DNA of 12,774 bases, taken from assembly GCA_040003205.1 (NCBI GenBank), contig JBDUDA010000067.1, positions 1-12,774 on the forward strand, in the 5' to 3' direction. This document shows positions 1 to 6,209 of this stretch, in pieces. Source of the DNA: JALYIM01 sp040003205 (lineage in GTDB: Bacteria; Acidobacteriota; Terriglobia; Terriglobales; Acidobacteriaceae). Numbering within the stretch: position 1 is the stretch's first letter; the number at the start of each line of letters is the position of its first letter. The notes under the pieces were generated by a model. The model worked only from the letters and a program-made list of their open reading frames with translations, did no database searches and was not told the DNA's origin. A program made the position numbers and the translations under genes.

Positions 1-1107
1 GGATATAAGCTGCACGGTGGACGCAGCCGCAACGAGCAGATTGCAACCGACCTGCGACTCTACACGAGGGCAAGCATTGATCACATCCAGATGCAACTCG
101 GTGAATGGCTGGGAGTTTTGTTGGACCGGGCAGAAGAGGGCAAAGACGCCGCCATGCCCGCTTACACGCACTTGCAGCGCGCAGAGCCGGTTCTGGTTGC
201 GCATTGGTTGCTGGCGTACGTTGAAATGTTTCTGCGCGACGACAGCCGGCTGGCCGATTGCCGCGCCCGTCTGAACGTAAGCCCTCTGGGATCAGGCGCA
301 GTCTCGGGAGCGTCGCTTCCCTTGAATCGTGGCACTATGGCAAATGCGCTGGGATTTTCGGGCGTCACGGCCAACAGTATTGACGCCACCAGCGATCGCG
401 ACTATGTGATCGAATTCGTGAATTCGCTCTCGCTGCTGGCGTTGCATCTAAGCCGCTGGGCGGAGGAGATGATTCTGTTCTCCTCGAGAGAGTTTGGATT
501 TGTGGTAGCTCCCGATTTGTACTCCACCGGCAGCAGCGCCATGCCGCAAAAAAAGAATGCCGACTTGCTTGAGCTGACGCGCGCCAAAGCGGCACGCATT
601 CTTGGAGATGCAACAGCGCTTGCCGTTTCCTTGAAGGGCTTGCCGCTCGCCTATAACAAGGATTTGCAGGAGATGCAGGAGCCTCTCTTCCACGCCGCTG
701 AGACTGTGCTGTCGCTACTTCCCCTGGTGATAGGGTGGATGCGTTCTGCGGACTTCTCGTATGACTCCATGCAGCGAGCGGCACAAACGGGATTTATGAA
801 TGCCTGGGCTGCCGCCACCTATCTGGTTCGGCGCGGGGTGCCGTTTCGGCAGGCGCACGGAAATATTGGCAAGGCGGTTCAACTATGTCTGGAGAGAGGA
901 TGCGAGCTTCAGGACTTGGCGCTGACTGAGCTCCGGCACTTTAACCTAGCATTTGAGGAAGATATCTACGAGCATCTTTCGCTGAAGTCTGTTTTGGATA
1001 TTCACGACGTCCCGGGAGGAACCGCGCCCACTCGGGTTCGCCAAGCCTTGGCCGACGCGCGCCAGAAGGTCAACTCCATTCTCGAGAAATCTCATGCGCA
1101 CGCGTGA
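1..1107 (+). CDS. argH: Argininosuccinate lyase, 5'-truncated by window edge
   Basis: Cleaves argininosuccinate to arginine and fumarate, the last step of arginine biosynthesis, as a cytosolic homotetramer of the fumarase/aspartase superfamily. The frame is open from base 1, so the true start lies upstream; the visible part is 368 residues of a usual 450-470. The fragment begins with the N-terminal substrate-binding stretch LHGGRSRNEQIATDL. Next come the catalytic-histidine segment AYTHLQ (His57 of the fragment) and the family signature GSSAMPQKKNADLLEL (Gly177 onward), which holds the mobile catalytic serine loop and the Lys/Asn pair. The C-terminal GGTAPTRVRQAL segment is also typical. One oddity is Gly in place of the usual Thr in LHTGRSRN. 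The stop overlaps the next start by 14 bp, which suggests translational coupling. Family assignment is very secure. Confidence 0.96.
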   Translation, partial: GYKLHGGRSRNEQIATDLRLYTRASIDHIQMQLGEWLGVLLDRAEEGKDAAMPAYTHLQRAEPVLVAHWLLAYVEMFLRDDSRLADCRARLNVSPLGSGAVSGASLPLNRGTMANALGFSGVTANSIDATSDRDYVIEFVNSLSLLALHLSRWAEEMILFSSREFGFVVAPDLYSTGSSAMPQKKNADLLELTRAKAARILGDATALAVSLKGLPLAYNKDLQEMQEPLFHAAETVLSLLPLVIGWMRSADFSYDSMQRAAQTGFMNAWAAATYLVRRGVPFRQAHGNIGKAVQLCLERGCELQDLALTELRHFNLAFEEDIYEHLSLKSVLDIHDVPGGTAPTRVRQALADARQKVNSILEKSHAHA

Positions 1108-1603
1108 AGCGATTCTGCCGGACGCGCCGCATATCCATGAGTTGATTTCCGCTTACTCAATCGATGGAACTCTTCTGCCTCGGAGTCTGGCCGAGATTTG
1201 CGAGAATGTCCGCGACTTTGTAGTGCTTGAGGATCGCGGGCGAATCGTTGGTTGCGGGGCTCTGCATCTCTACGGAGCGCACCTCGCAGAGATTCGTTCC
1301 ATCACGGTGCAGCCTGCACGTCAGGGAGAGGGCGGCGGCGGCTTGCTGGTTAAGGCCCTCATGGAGCAGGGAGAAAAACATTGTGTCAGTTGCATTTGCC
1401 TGTTCACCCGCACTCCAGATTTCTTCGCCACATTGGGTTTTACGATTGCGCAGCGTGACGATCTTCCTGACAAGATTCATAAGGATTGTTGTGTCTGCCC
1501 GCGCTTTCACTCCTGTGACGAAGTCGCCATGGTTCGAGGTGAGATCCCTAAATTCGCAATGGTTCCCGAGGCTTCGGCGTGGCTGGTGAAGCTCCAGCTA
1601 TGA
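1094..1603 (+). CDS. argA: Short GNAT-type N-acetylglutamate synthase (ArgA-like)
   Basis: Predicted to transfer acetyl from acetyl-CoA to glutamate, the first step of the acetylated ornithine pathway. The 169-residue protein is a single GNAT domain without the amino-acid-kinase domain of classical ArgA, like the short synthases of mycobacteria and other bacteria. Supporting segments are LLPRSLAEICENVRDF (28-42), IVGCGALHL (51-59), LAEIRSITVQP (64-74), the acetyl-CoA pyrophosphate loop RQGEGGGG (76-83), and a C-terminal cysteine cluster KDCCVCPRFHSCDEVAM (Cys132, 133, 135, 141) typical of this subfamily. It starts inside argH and ends in an ATGA junction with argJ, so it belongs to the arg operon. 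No strong Shine-Dalgarno sequence precedes the ATG, which fits coupling to argH. It could be named simply GNAT acetyltransferase, but the context favours ArgA. Confidence 0.88.
   Translation: MRTREAILPDAPHIHELISAYSIDGTLLPRSLAEICENVRDFVVLEDRGRIVGCGALHLYGAHLAEIRSITVQPARQGEGGGGLLVKALMEQGEKHCVSCICLFTRTPDFFATLGFTIAQRDDLPDKIHKDCCVCPRFHSCDEVAMVRGEIPKFAMVPEASAWLVKLQL
1585..1589 (+). promoter_or_regulatory. Ribosome binding site deciding the argJ start
   Basis: GGTGA lies 10 nt before the ATG at 1600. This ATG forms an ATGA overlap with the stop of the upstream acetyltransferase. It is preferred over an in-frame GTG at 1579 that would add seven residues not typical of ArgJ. Confidence 0.5.
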
Positions 1604-2832
1604 AAGAGTTCCCATCGGTTAAAAATCCTAAAGTCTTAAAAATTCAAGATGTGCCCGCAGGATTTTCTTTCTCCGCGGTGAAAGCCGGAATCAAGGCGAG
1701 TGGAAAGCTCGATCTGGCTCTGGTGAAATGTCCAGCTAGAACCACGGCTGCTGCGCTGTTCACCACGAATCGGGTCGTCGCCGCGCCCGTCGTCGTAGCG
1801 CGGCAACACCTGTTAGCCACCCGTGGCCGCATCCGCGCTGTTGTCGTCAATGCCGGAAACGCAAATTGTGCTACCGGGCAATCGGGCTTGCATGCCTGTC
1901 AACAGACCTGCCGCGAATTAGCACGCTTTATGAAGCTTCGGCCGGAGGAAGTGTTCCCATCTTCCACCGGGATCATCGGTGTCCCGTTGCCAGTCGAGAA
2001 AATTATCCGCCAACTTCCACACTTGGTGGGCTCGGCAAATGGCTCCTCGAAGGCTTTGGACTCGTTTGCGCGGGCAATTATGACTACGGACACGCGGCGC
2101 AAACTGGCCTTCGCGCGCTTCGGCACAAATAAGAATGGCTTCAAATTGCTGGGAGTGGCTAAAGGTTCGGGGATGATTCATCCGCAGCTCGCGACCATGC
2201 TGGTATATCTCTTTAGCGACGTTACGGCCACGCCGGCCCAGCTGCAAAAATGCTTGCGGGATGCATGTGAGCAGAGCTTCAATCGCATTTCCATCGATGG
2301 AGATACTTCCACAAACGACACTGTCTTGCTTCTAGCGTCGGGTCAGAGTGCATATCGCCTCACAACCGCAGCGGCGATCCGAAGGTTTTCGGCAGAACTA
2401 AGACGCGTTTGTGAGTCGCTGGCAGGGCAGATACTCGCCGACGGCGAGGGCGTCAGACATGTCATCCGGCTTATCATCGAGCAAGCGAAAAATCAAAAGG
2501 AAGCTCTTCAGGTTGCGCGCGCAGTGGCGCATTCGCTGCTGGTAAAAACCGCATGGGCCGGGGCTGATCCAAATTGGGGAAGAATTCTAGCAGCGGTTGG
2601 ACGTTCGGGCGTCGCCGTGGATCCCCACCGCATCGATATTTCGATTGCAGCACAGCAGGTCTGTTTTTCTGGAGAGCACTATCCGTTCGACGAGGCCCAA
2701 GCGCACCGCGATCTGGCAAAAGAAAATTGTGAAGTGCGGATCCGCCTGCACCGGGGGAAAAGTTTGGTAACTTTCACTACCACCGATCTCACGACGGATT
2801 ACGTCCGCATTAACGCCGATTACTCAACGTGA
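1600..2832 (+). CDS. argJ: Ornithine acetyltransferase / glutamate N-acetyltransferase
   Basis: Moves the acetyl group from N-acetylornithine to glutamate, yielding ornithine and recycling N-acetylglutamate; some members also use acetyl-CoA. From the ATG at 1600 it is 410 residues, the usual length. ArgJ is made as a precursor that cuts itself before a threonine; the site is clear in KGSGMIHPQLATML (188-201), with cleavage expected between Ala198 and the nucleophile Thr199. Other conserved blocks are NAGNANCATG (84-93, oxyanion region), SSTGIIG (121-127), DGDTSTND (233-240), GADPNWGRI (321-329) and the C-terminal YVRINADYST. It is the last gene of the arg run. Because a separate synthase gene precedes it, ArgJ may be monofunctional here, but the sequence alone cannot decide this. 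Confidence 0.96.
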   Translation: MKEFPSVKNPKVLKIQDVPAGFSFSAVKAGIKASGKLDLALVKCPARTTAAALFTTNRVVAAPVVVARQHLLATRGRIRAVVVNAGNANCATGQSGLHACQQTCRELARFMKLRPEEVFPSSTGIIGVPLPVEKIIRQLPHLVGSANGSSKALDSFARAIMTTDTRRKLAFARFGTNKNGFKLLGVAKGSGMIHPQLATMLVYLFSDVTATPAQLQKCLRDACEQSFNRISIDGDTSTNDTVLLLASGQSAYRLTTAAAIRRFSAELRRVCESLAGQILADGEGVRHVIRLIIEQAKNQKEALQVARAVAHSLLVKTAWAGADPNWGRILAAVGRSGVAVDPHRIDISIAAQQVCFSGEHYPFDEAQAHRDLAKENCEVRIRLHRGKSLVTFTTTDLTTDYVRINADYST

Positions 2833-2903
2833 CGGAAAAGTCATTGGGAAGGAAAAAGATGGCGTGATCAAACCTGACATCGTTCGGCTTCAGCCTGATC
2901 TAA

Positions 2904-2946
2904 GACGAGGAAACGATAAAAACCCGTGCCGCCATCTTTTCTCGTC
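2904..2946 (+). repeat. Imperfect hairpin downstream of argJ
   Basis: Thirteen pairs can form: GACGAG (2904-2909) with CTCGTC (2941-2946), then a G-U pair, AAA/TTT, one bulged C and GAT/ATC, around a 16-nt loop. It starts 71 nt after the argJ stop. No U-tract follows on the + strand, so it is more likely a 3'-end stabilising structure or Rho-dependent terminator region than an intrinsic terminator. Confidence 0.35.
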
Positions 2947-3037
2947 CGAGAATAAGGCTAGTTCTGTCGGAACGCCATACCCTGAATTCCCTATTAGCGG
3001 CAAAGGTAAACCAGGAAGACCGAATCCACAGAGACTC

Positions 3038-3086
3038 AAAAAATAGTGGCGGACGCTGATTGGGGGAGATCGTCAGCGTCCGCCAC
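3038..3086 (-). terminator. Strong intrinsic terminator reading leftwards
   Basis: Arms GTGGCGGACGCTGA (3046-3059) and TCAGCGTCCGCCAC (3073-3086) are perfect 14-bp complements around a 13-nt loop. On the minus strand the stem is followed by TA and six T (plus-strand A-tract 3038-3043), the layout of a Rho-independent terminator. On the + strand no U-tract follows. It lies 175 nt beyond the stop of the minus-strand remnant at 3262-3535, the only candidate gene it could serve. It shares the core GCGGAC/GTCCGC with the palindrome at 3813-3832, so it may instead be a dispersed REP-like element. Confidence 0.6.
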
Positions 3087-3261
3087 GATGTCTCGTATCC
3101 AAGACCTAGTACTGATATCGAGAATTCGGGAAAACGGTTATCGGGCAAACACTGTAAGTAATACGAAGTTGGGCCGGGGCGCTTCCTGTTAAGGTCTATC
3201 AACTGCGTACGGTTTTTTCGCGACGGATATGAAGTCACCGGCAATCTCTTTGCAATTTCAA

Positions 3262-3535
3262 TCAAGTGCCTGAGGATGCACTGCGGGCGATGTTCTCGAG
3301 ATCTAAGGGAACTACCTTTACTCCATTCATCTGGTCAAAGGTTAGCGTCATTGCGGTGCAGCACTGACCACATAGCCAGAAGTGGGCCGTGTTACGCGAG
3401 ATCTTCGGGCGCGCTCCGGCTTTGGTTTGTTGCAGAGTCTGTCTCCGAATATTTTATTTCGAACTGAAAGAGCCTGCCATCACGAAGCCGCTGAAGTGGA
3501 ATGGCGCATGACGGGTTGGCGCAGTGCGTAATCAT
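3262..3535 (-). pseudogene. Frameshifted small cysteine-rich (zinc-ribbon-like) protein
   Basis: Reading leftwards from ATG 3535, the first frame gives 47 residues beginning MITHCANPSCAIPLQRL, then DGRLFQFEIKYS, and stops at 3392. A second frame, shifted by +1, continues with RNTAHFWLCGQCCTAM, TLTFDQMNGVKVVPLDL and stops at 3262. Together they make one protein of about 90 residues with CX4C (Cys5, Cys10) and CX2C(C) pairs, a plausible zinc ribbon. The pattern CANPxC, GRLFxFE, HFWLCxxC, GVxVVPL matches, from memory, a small uncharacterised family common in Acidobacteriota. Total length of 274 nt (3n+1) fits one inserted base or two deleted bases near 3395-3420. A sequencing error would restore an intact gene. 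No good ribosome binding site is seen before the ATG. A terminator in the right orientation lies downstream. Confidence 0.6.
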
Positions 3536-3676
3536 GTTTAAGCGAATTCTGGATAATATCGCGCCGTTAAAACTTGAATCTGGTATATCTCATGCGGTCT
3601 TGGAAATCCCAATCAGGTAAATCGCGCAGAACCAGAAGGGAGAACACCTTACTGCAATGCCAAGCTAACCAACCTT

Positions 3677-3751
3677 CCCGAGGCGGACTTGAAAATCCTC
3701 TTTCGTTTCCACCGCTCGGAAACGAAAAGAGGGACTTCCTCAATCCTCGGG
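3677..3751. repeat. Nested inverted repeat with internal direct repeat
   Basis: The outer arms CCCGAGG (3677-3683) and CCTCGGG (3745-3751) are perfect complements. Inside, CCTCTTTCGTTTCC (3697-3710) pairs with GGAAACGAAAAGAGG (3718-3732) with one bulged base around a 7-nt loop. A direct repeat flanks the inner stem: GGACTT-3nt-AATCCTC (3685-3700) and GGACTT-4nt-AATCCTC (3732-3748). No gene explains it. It could be a dispersed intergenic repeat (MITE-like) or a structured RNA. Open frames crossing it are by-products of the symmetry. Confidence 0.55.
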
Positions 3752-3812
3752 TGATGGACTTCAGCGGCAGAGGATCACGCACGCTTCAGCGGTACGAGAG
3801 CAAGTCAAAGGC

Positions 3813-3832
3813 AGCGGACAAGAGTGTCCGCT
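3813..3832. repeat. REP-like palindrome
   Basis: AGCGGACA (3813-3820), a 4-nt loop AGAG, and TGTCCGCT (3825-3832) form a perfect 8-bp hairpin. Its GCGGAC/GTCCGC core recurs in the stem at 3046-3086. No U-tract follows immediately on either strand, so it is read as a REP-like element rather than a terminator. It lies 16 bp from the tRNA fragment. Confidence 0.5.
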
Positions 3833-3848
3833 CTACATTTATGGATTT

Positions 3849-3898
3849 TGGTCGGGACGGGCAGATTTGAACTGCCGACCCCTCGCACCCCAAGCGAT
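3849..3898 (-). pseudogene. tRNA-Pro(GGG) 3' fragment, 5' half missing
   Basis: Read on the minus strand, this stretch ends in acceptor strand CGTCCCG, discriminator A and encoded CCA (3859-3849). Before it come a perfect T arm GGCAG-TTCAAAT-CTGCC (3876-3860), a variable loop GGGTC, and an anticodon arm with loop TTGGGGT (3893-3887), giving anticodon GGG, and a stem with four of five pairs. The 3' portion matches bacterial proline tRNAs closely. Upstream there is no complementary acceptor strand (CGGGACG expected) and no proper D arm; only a short AGCCT recalls one. It cannot fold as a functional tRNA. Loss of homology at about the anticodon stem is the usual boundary of tRNA-borne att sites, so it may be an integration scar; a decayed full copy is the alternative. 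Confidence 0.75.
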
Positions 3899-4030
3899 GC
3901 CATTCAAGGCTATCGTCACTGGGGAGTACTGAATGCTCCAGAGAAGTTACGGAGTACCTGATAAATTAGTAATGACGGAATTTAGCGTCGGCCGGTAAGC
4001 TCGGTCGCCTTCCCGTGGTTCCTACTCCAA

Positions 4031-4036
4031 GTGAGG
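4031..4036 (+). promoter_or_regulatory. Ribosome binding site for a TTG start
   Basis: GTGAGG lies 7 nt before the TTG at 4044. A stop codon (TGA 4041-4043) directly precedes the TTG in frame, so the gene cannot start further upstream. Confidence 0.5.
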
Positions 4037-4043
4037 TATTTGA

Positions 4044-6209
4044 TTGCTGAATCAGACTGCTCCAATCGTGTGGCCGGGCAAACCCTATCCTTTGGGCGCG
4101 ACCTGGGATGGGGAGGGCGTCAACTTCGCCATTTTTTCGGAGCATGCGGAAGCGGTGCAATTGTGTCTTTTCGATAAAGGTGGACGCCGCGAGTTGCATC
4201 GCGTGGAGTTGCGCGAGCAGACAGATCAGGTGTGGCATTGTTATCTGCCGGAAGCGCGTCCAGGCCTTCTTTACGGCTATCGCGTTCACGGCCCGTACGA
4301 GCCCGCCGAGGGGCATCGGTTCAATCCCAACAAGTTATTGCTCGATCCTTACGCGAAGCAAATTGAGGGCGATCTGCGTTGGAGCGATTCGCACTTTGGA
4401 TATCGCATCGACAACATCAAGGAAGATCTGTCATTCGATCGTCGCGACAGTGCGGCCGGAATGTTGAAGGGAGTCGTCGTAGATTCGTCTTTCACATGGG
4501 GAACGGACCAGCCTCCCCGCATTCCATGGCATAAAAGCATCATTTACGAAGTGCATGTCAAAGGATTCACGGTGCGGCATCCAGACGTTCCGCCAGTGCT
4601 GCGCGGGACTTATGCCGGACTTGCGACGGCTCCTGTGATCGACTATCTCAAAAAGTTGGGGATCACCGCAGTCGAGCTGATGCCCGTGCATTGCTTCGTG
4701 AACGACCGCTCCCTGGTCGAAAGAGGGTTGAGAAACTATTGGGGTTACAACAGCATTGGTTTCTTTGCTCCAGAGCCGCGTTACTCGACGAGCGGCTCGA
4801 TTACAGAATTCAAGACGATGGTGAAGACGCTGCACTCCGCCGGAATCGAAGTGATTCTCGATGTGGTTTACAACCACACGGCGGAGGGAAATCAGATGGG
4901 CCCAACGTTATCTTTTCGAGGCATTGACAACTCCGTGTACTACCGGCTGCTTGCGGACAAGCCCCGCTTTTACATGGATTACACCGGGACCGGAAACACT
5001 TTGAACATGCAGCATCCCCGGGTTCTCCAGTTAATCATGGACAGCCTGCGCTACTGGGTTATCGAAATGCACGTCGATGGTTTTCGTTTCGATCTCGCAG
5101 CCACCCTGGCGCGAGAACTGCACGAGGTGGATCGTCTAAGCGCTTTTCTCGACATCATTCATCAGGACCCAATTTTGTCGCAAGTGAAACTGATTGCTGA
5201 GCCGTGGGACTTAGGGGAGGGAGGATATCAAGTCGGCAAATTTCCCGTGGGCTGGGCGGAATGGAACGATAAATATCGCGACGCCGTCAGGGCGTATTGG
5301 AAAGGCGACGGCGGACAGATCGGAGAGCTCGCCTATCGCATAACCGGATCGAGTGACCTTTACGCCCGCAGCGGACGCAGTCCATATGCGAGCATTAACT
5401 TCGTGACTGCGCATGATGGATTTACACTTCAGGATCTCGTCAGCTACAACTACAAACACAACGAAGCCAACGGCGAAAACAATCGCGATGGCACCGACAA
5501 CAACCGCAGTTGGAATGGCGGTGTCGAAGGTGTCACCGATGACCCCACCATAAACGCGCTACGGGCGCAGCAGAAACGCAATTTTCTAGCTACCCTTTTT
5601 CTGTCCCAGGGTGTGCCGATGATGCTGTCGGGCGACTCCATGGGTCATACGCAATCCGGCAACAATAATGCCTACTGCCAGGACAACGAAATCAGTTGGA
5701 TCGACTGGGACATCGACGAAGAAGGTAAACAACTGCTGGCGTTTGTCCAGCGGCTGATCTCCATTCGAAAATCTCATCCGGTATTTCACCGCCGCAGTTT
5801 TTTTCAGGGACGCGCAATTAAAGGGGCAGGCATAAAGGATATTTTGTGGCTGCGGCCCGACGGCAGAGAAATGACGGACGAGGAGTGGGGCCAGGAGTCC
5901 GCACGTTCGTTGGGTGTCTTTCTTGCGGGACAGGGTATACATGAGAAGGATGAACGCGGCAAGCCTCTCACCGATAACAATTTCCTATTGCTGATGAACG
6001 CTCATCACGAAAACGTTTCATTCCTTCTGCCCACGGTGGCTTCCGGGATGGGATGGGTGACACTCATTGTCACTTCCAGCCCCGCTCACCGCAATCCCGT
6101 ATTGCACGAAGCTGGGACCGACTACCCGTTGCCGGCTCGATCACTGGCGCTGCTGGTGGAACGCCAGCGTGGCCAGATTCGCACCAAGGACCGCAGGAAT
6201 GAATCGTAG
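4044..6209 (+). CDS. glgX: Glycogen debranching enzyme GlgX/TreX
   Basis: Hydrolyses alpha-1,6 branches of glycogen or limit dextrin, releasing maltodextrins; GH13 subfamily 11, cytosolic, 721 residues (usual for the family). An N-terminal CBM48-like domain (about 12-105, with PLGATWDGEGVNFAIFSEHA) precedes the catalytic barrel. The four GH13 blocks are present: DVVYNHT (273-279), GFRFDLAA with nucleophile Asp350, LIAEPWDLG with acid/base Glu386, and TAHDGFTLQDLVSY with Asp458, followed by the GlgX-typical NEANGENNRDG. The start is a TTG with a fair ribosome binding site; later starts would cut into the CBM48 fold. It is followed by treZ with an 11-bp overlap, then treY, so its job here is probably that of TreX, feeding linear dextrins to trehalose synthesis. 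Confidence 0.95.
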   Translation: MLNQTAPIVWPGKPYPLGATWDGEGVNFAIFSEHAEAVQLCLFDKGGRRELHRVELREQTDQVWHCYLPEARPGLLYGYRVHGPYEPAEGHRFNPNKLLLDPYAKQIEGDLRWSDSHFGYRIDNIKEDLSFDRRDSAAGMLKGVVVDSSFTWGTDQPPRIPWHKSIIYEVHVKGFTVRHPDVPPVLRGTYAGLATAPVIDYLKKLGITAVELMPVHCFVNDRSLVERGLRNYWGYNSIGFFAPEPRYSTSGSITEFKTMVKTLHSAGIEVILDVVYNHTAEGNQMGPTLSFRGIDNSVYYRLLADKPRFYMDYTGTGNTLNMQHPRVLQLIMDSLRYWVIEMHVDGFRFDLAATLARELHEVDRLSAFLDIIHQDPILSQVKLIAEPWDLGEGGYQVGKFPVGWAEWNDKYRDAVRAYWKGDGGQIGELAYRITGSSDLYARSGRSPYASINFVTAHDGFTLQDLVSYNYKHNEANGENNRDGTDNNRSWNGGVEGVTDDPTINALRAQQKRNFLATLFLSQGVPMMLSGDSMGHTQSGNNNAYCQDNEISWIDWDIDEEGKQLLAFVQRLISIRKSHPVFHRRSFFQGRAIKGAGIKDILWLRPDGREMTDEEWGQESARSLGVFLAGQGIHEKDERGKPLTDNNFLLLMNAHHENVSFLLPTVASGMGWVTLIVTSSPAHRNPVLHEAGTDYPLPARSLALLVERQRGQIRTKDRRNES
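6186..6190 (+). promoter_or_regulatory. Ribosome binding site deciding the treZ start
   Basis: AAGGA lies 8 nt before the ATG at 6199, inside the end of glgX. It supports this start over the longer open frame beginning at 6067, whose extra 44 residues are read out of frame from glgX and do not resemble the TreZ N terminus. Confidence 0.55.

Larger units (their letters stand above)
2833..4043. other. 1.2 kb region without intact genes
   Basis: No open frame here has a recognisable intact product. The region contains the post-argJ hairpin, a minus-strand terminator, a frameshifted minus-strand gene remnant, a nested inverted repeat, a small palindrome and a tRNA-Pro fragment, each listed separately. 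The stretches 3087-3261, 3536-3676 and 3899-4043 show nothing clear. The last of these should carry the promoter of the glgX operon, but only a weak candidate (TTACGG, 17 nt, TAATGA from 3947) could be seen. The mixture of broken and repeated pieces suggests an old insertion or recombination zone between two conserved operons. Confidence 0.7.

Noticed and set aside
1579..1599. GTG start for argJ seven codons upstream
   Set aside because: The ATG at 1600 has a better-placed ribosome binding site and gives an ATGA junction and the normal protein length.
2864..3046. Open frame of 60 codons on the + strand after argJ
   Set aside because: No recognisable domain, no good ribosome binding site, and it crosses a hairpin and the terminator arm.
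3046..3086. Intrinsic terminator of the arg operon on the + strand
   Set aside because: No U-tract follows on the + strand and it is over 200 nt from the argJ stop; the T-run lies on the minus-strand side.
2900..3265. Open frame of 121 codons on the minus strand
   Set aside because: It begins at the end of the decayed gene, passes through the terminator hairpin and has no family resemblance.
3567..3870. Open frames on both strands across the nested inverted repeat
   Set aside because: Their length follows from the repeat symmetry; neither shows a plausible protein pattern, and the + strand one runs into the tRNA fragment.
3849..3930. Complete functional tRNA-Pro gene on the minus strand
   Set aside because: The expected 5' acceptor strand CGGGACG and a pairing D arm are absent upstream of the anticodon stem, and the 27-43 pair is mismatched.
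6067..6198. N-terminal extension of treZ by 44 codons
   Set aside because: It lies wholly within the glgX coding sequence in another frame and is unlike the TreZ N terminus; the ATG at 6199 has a good ribosome binding site.
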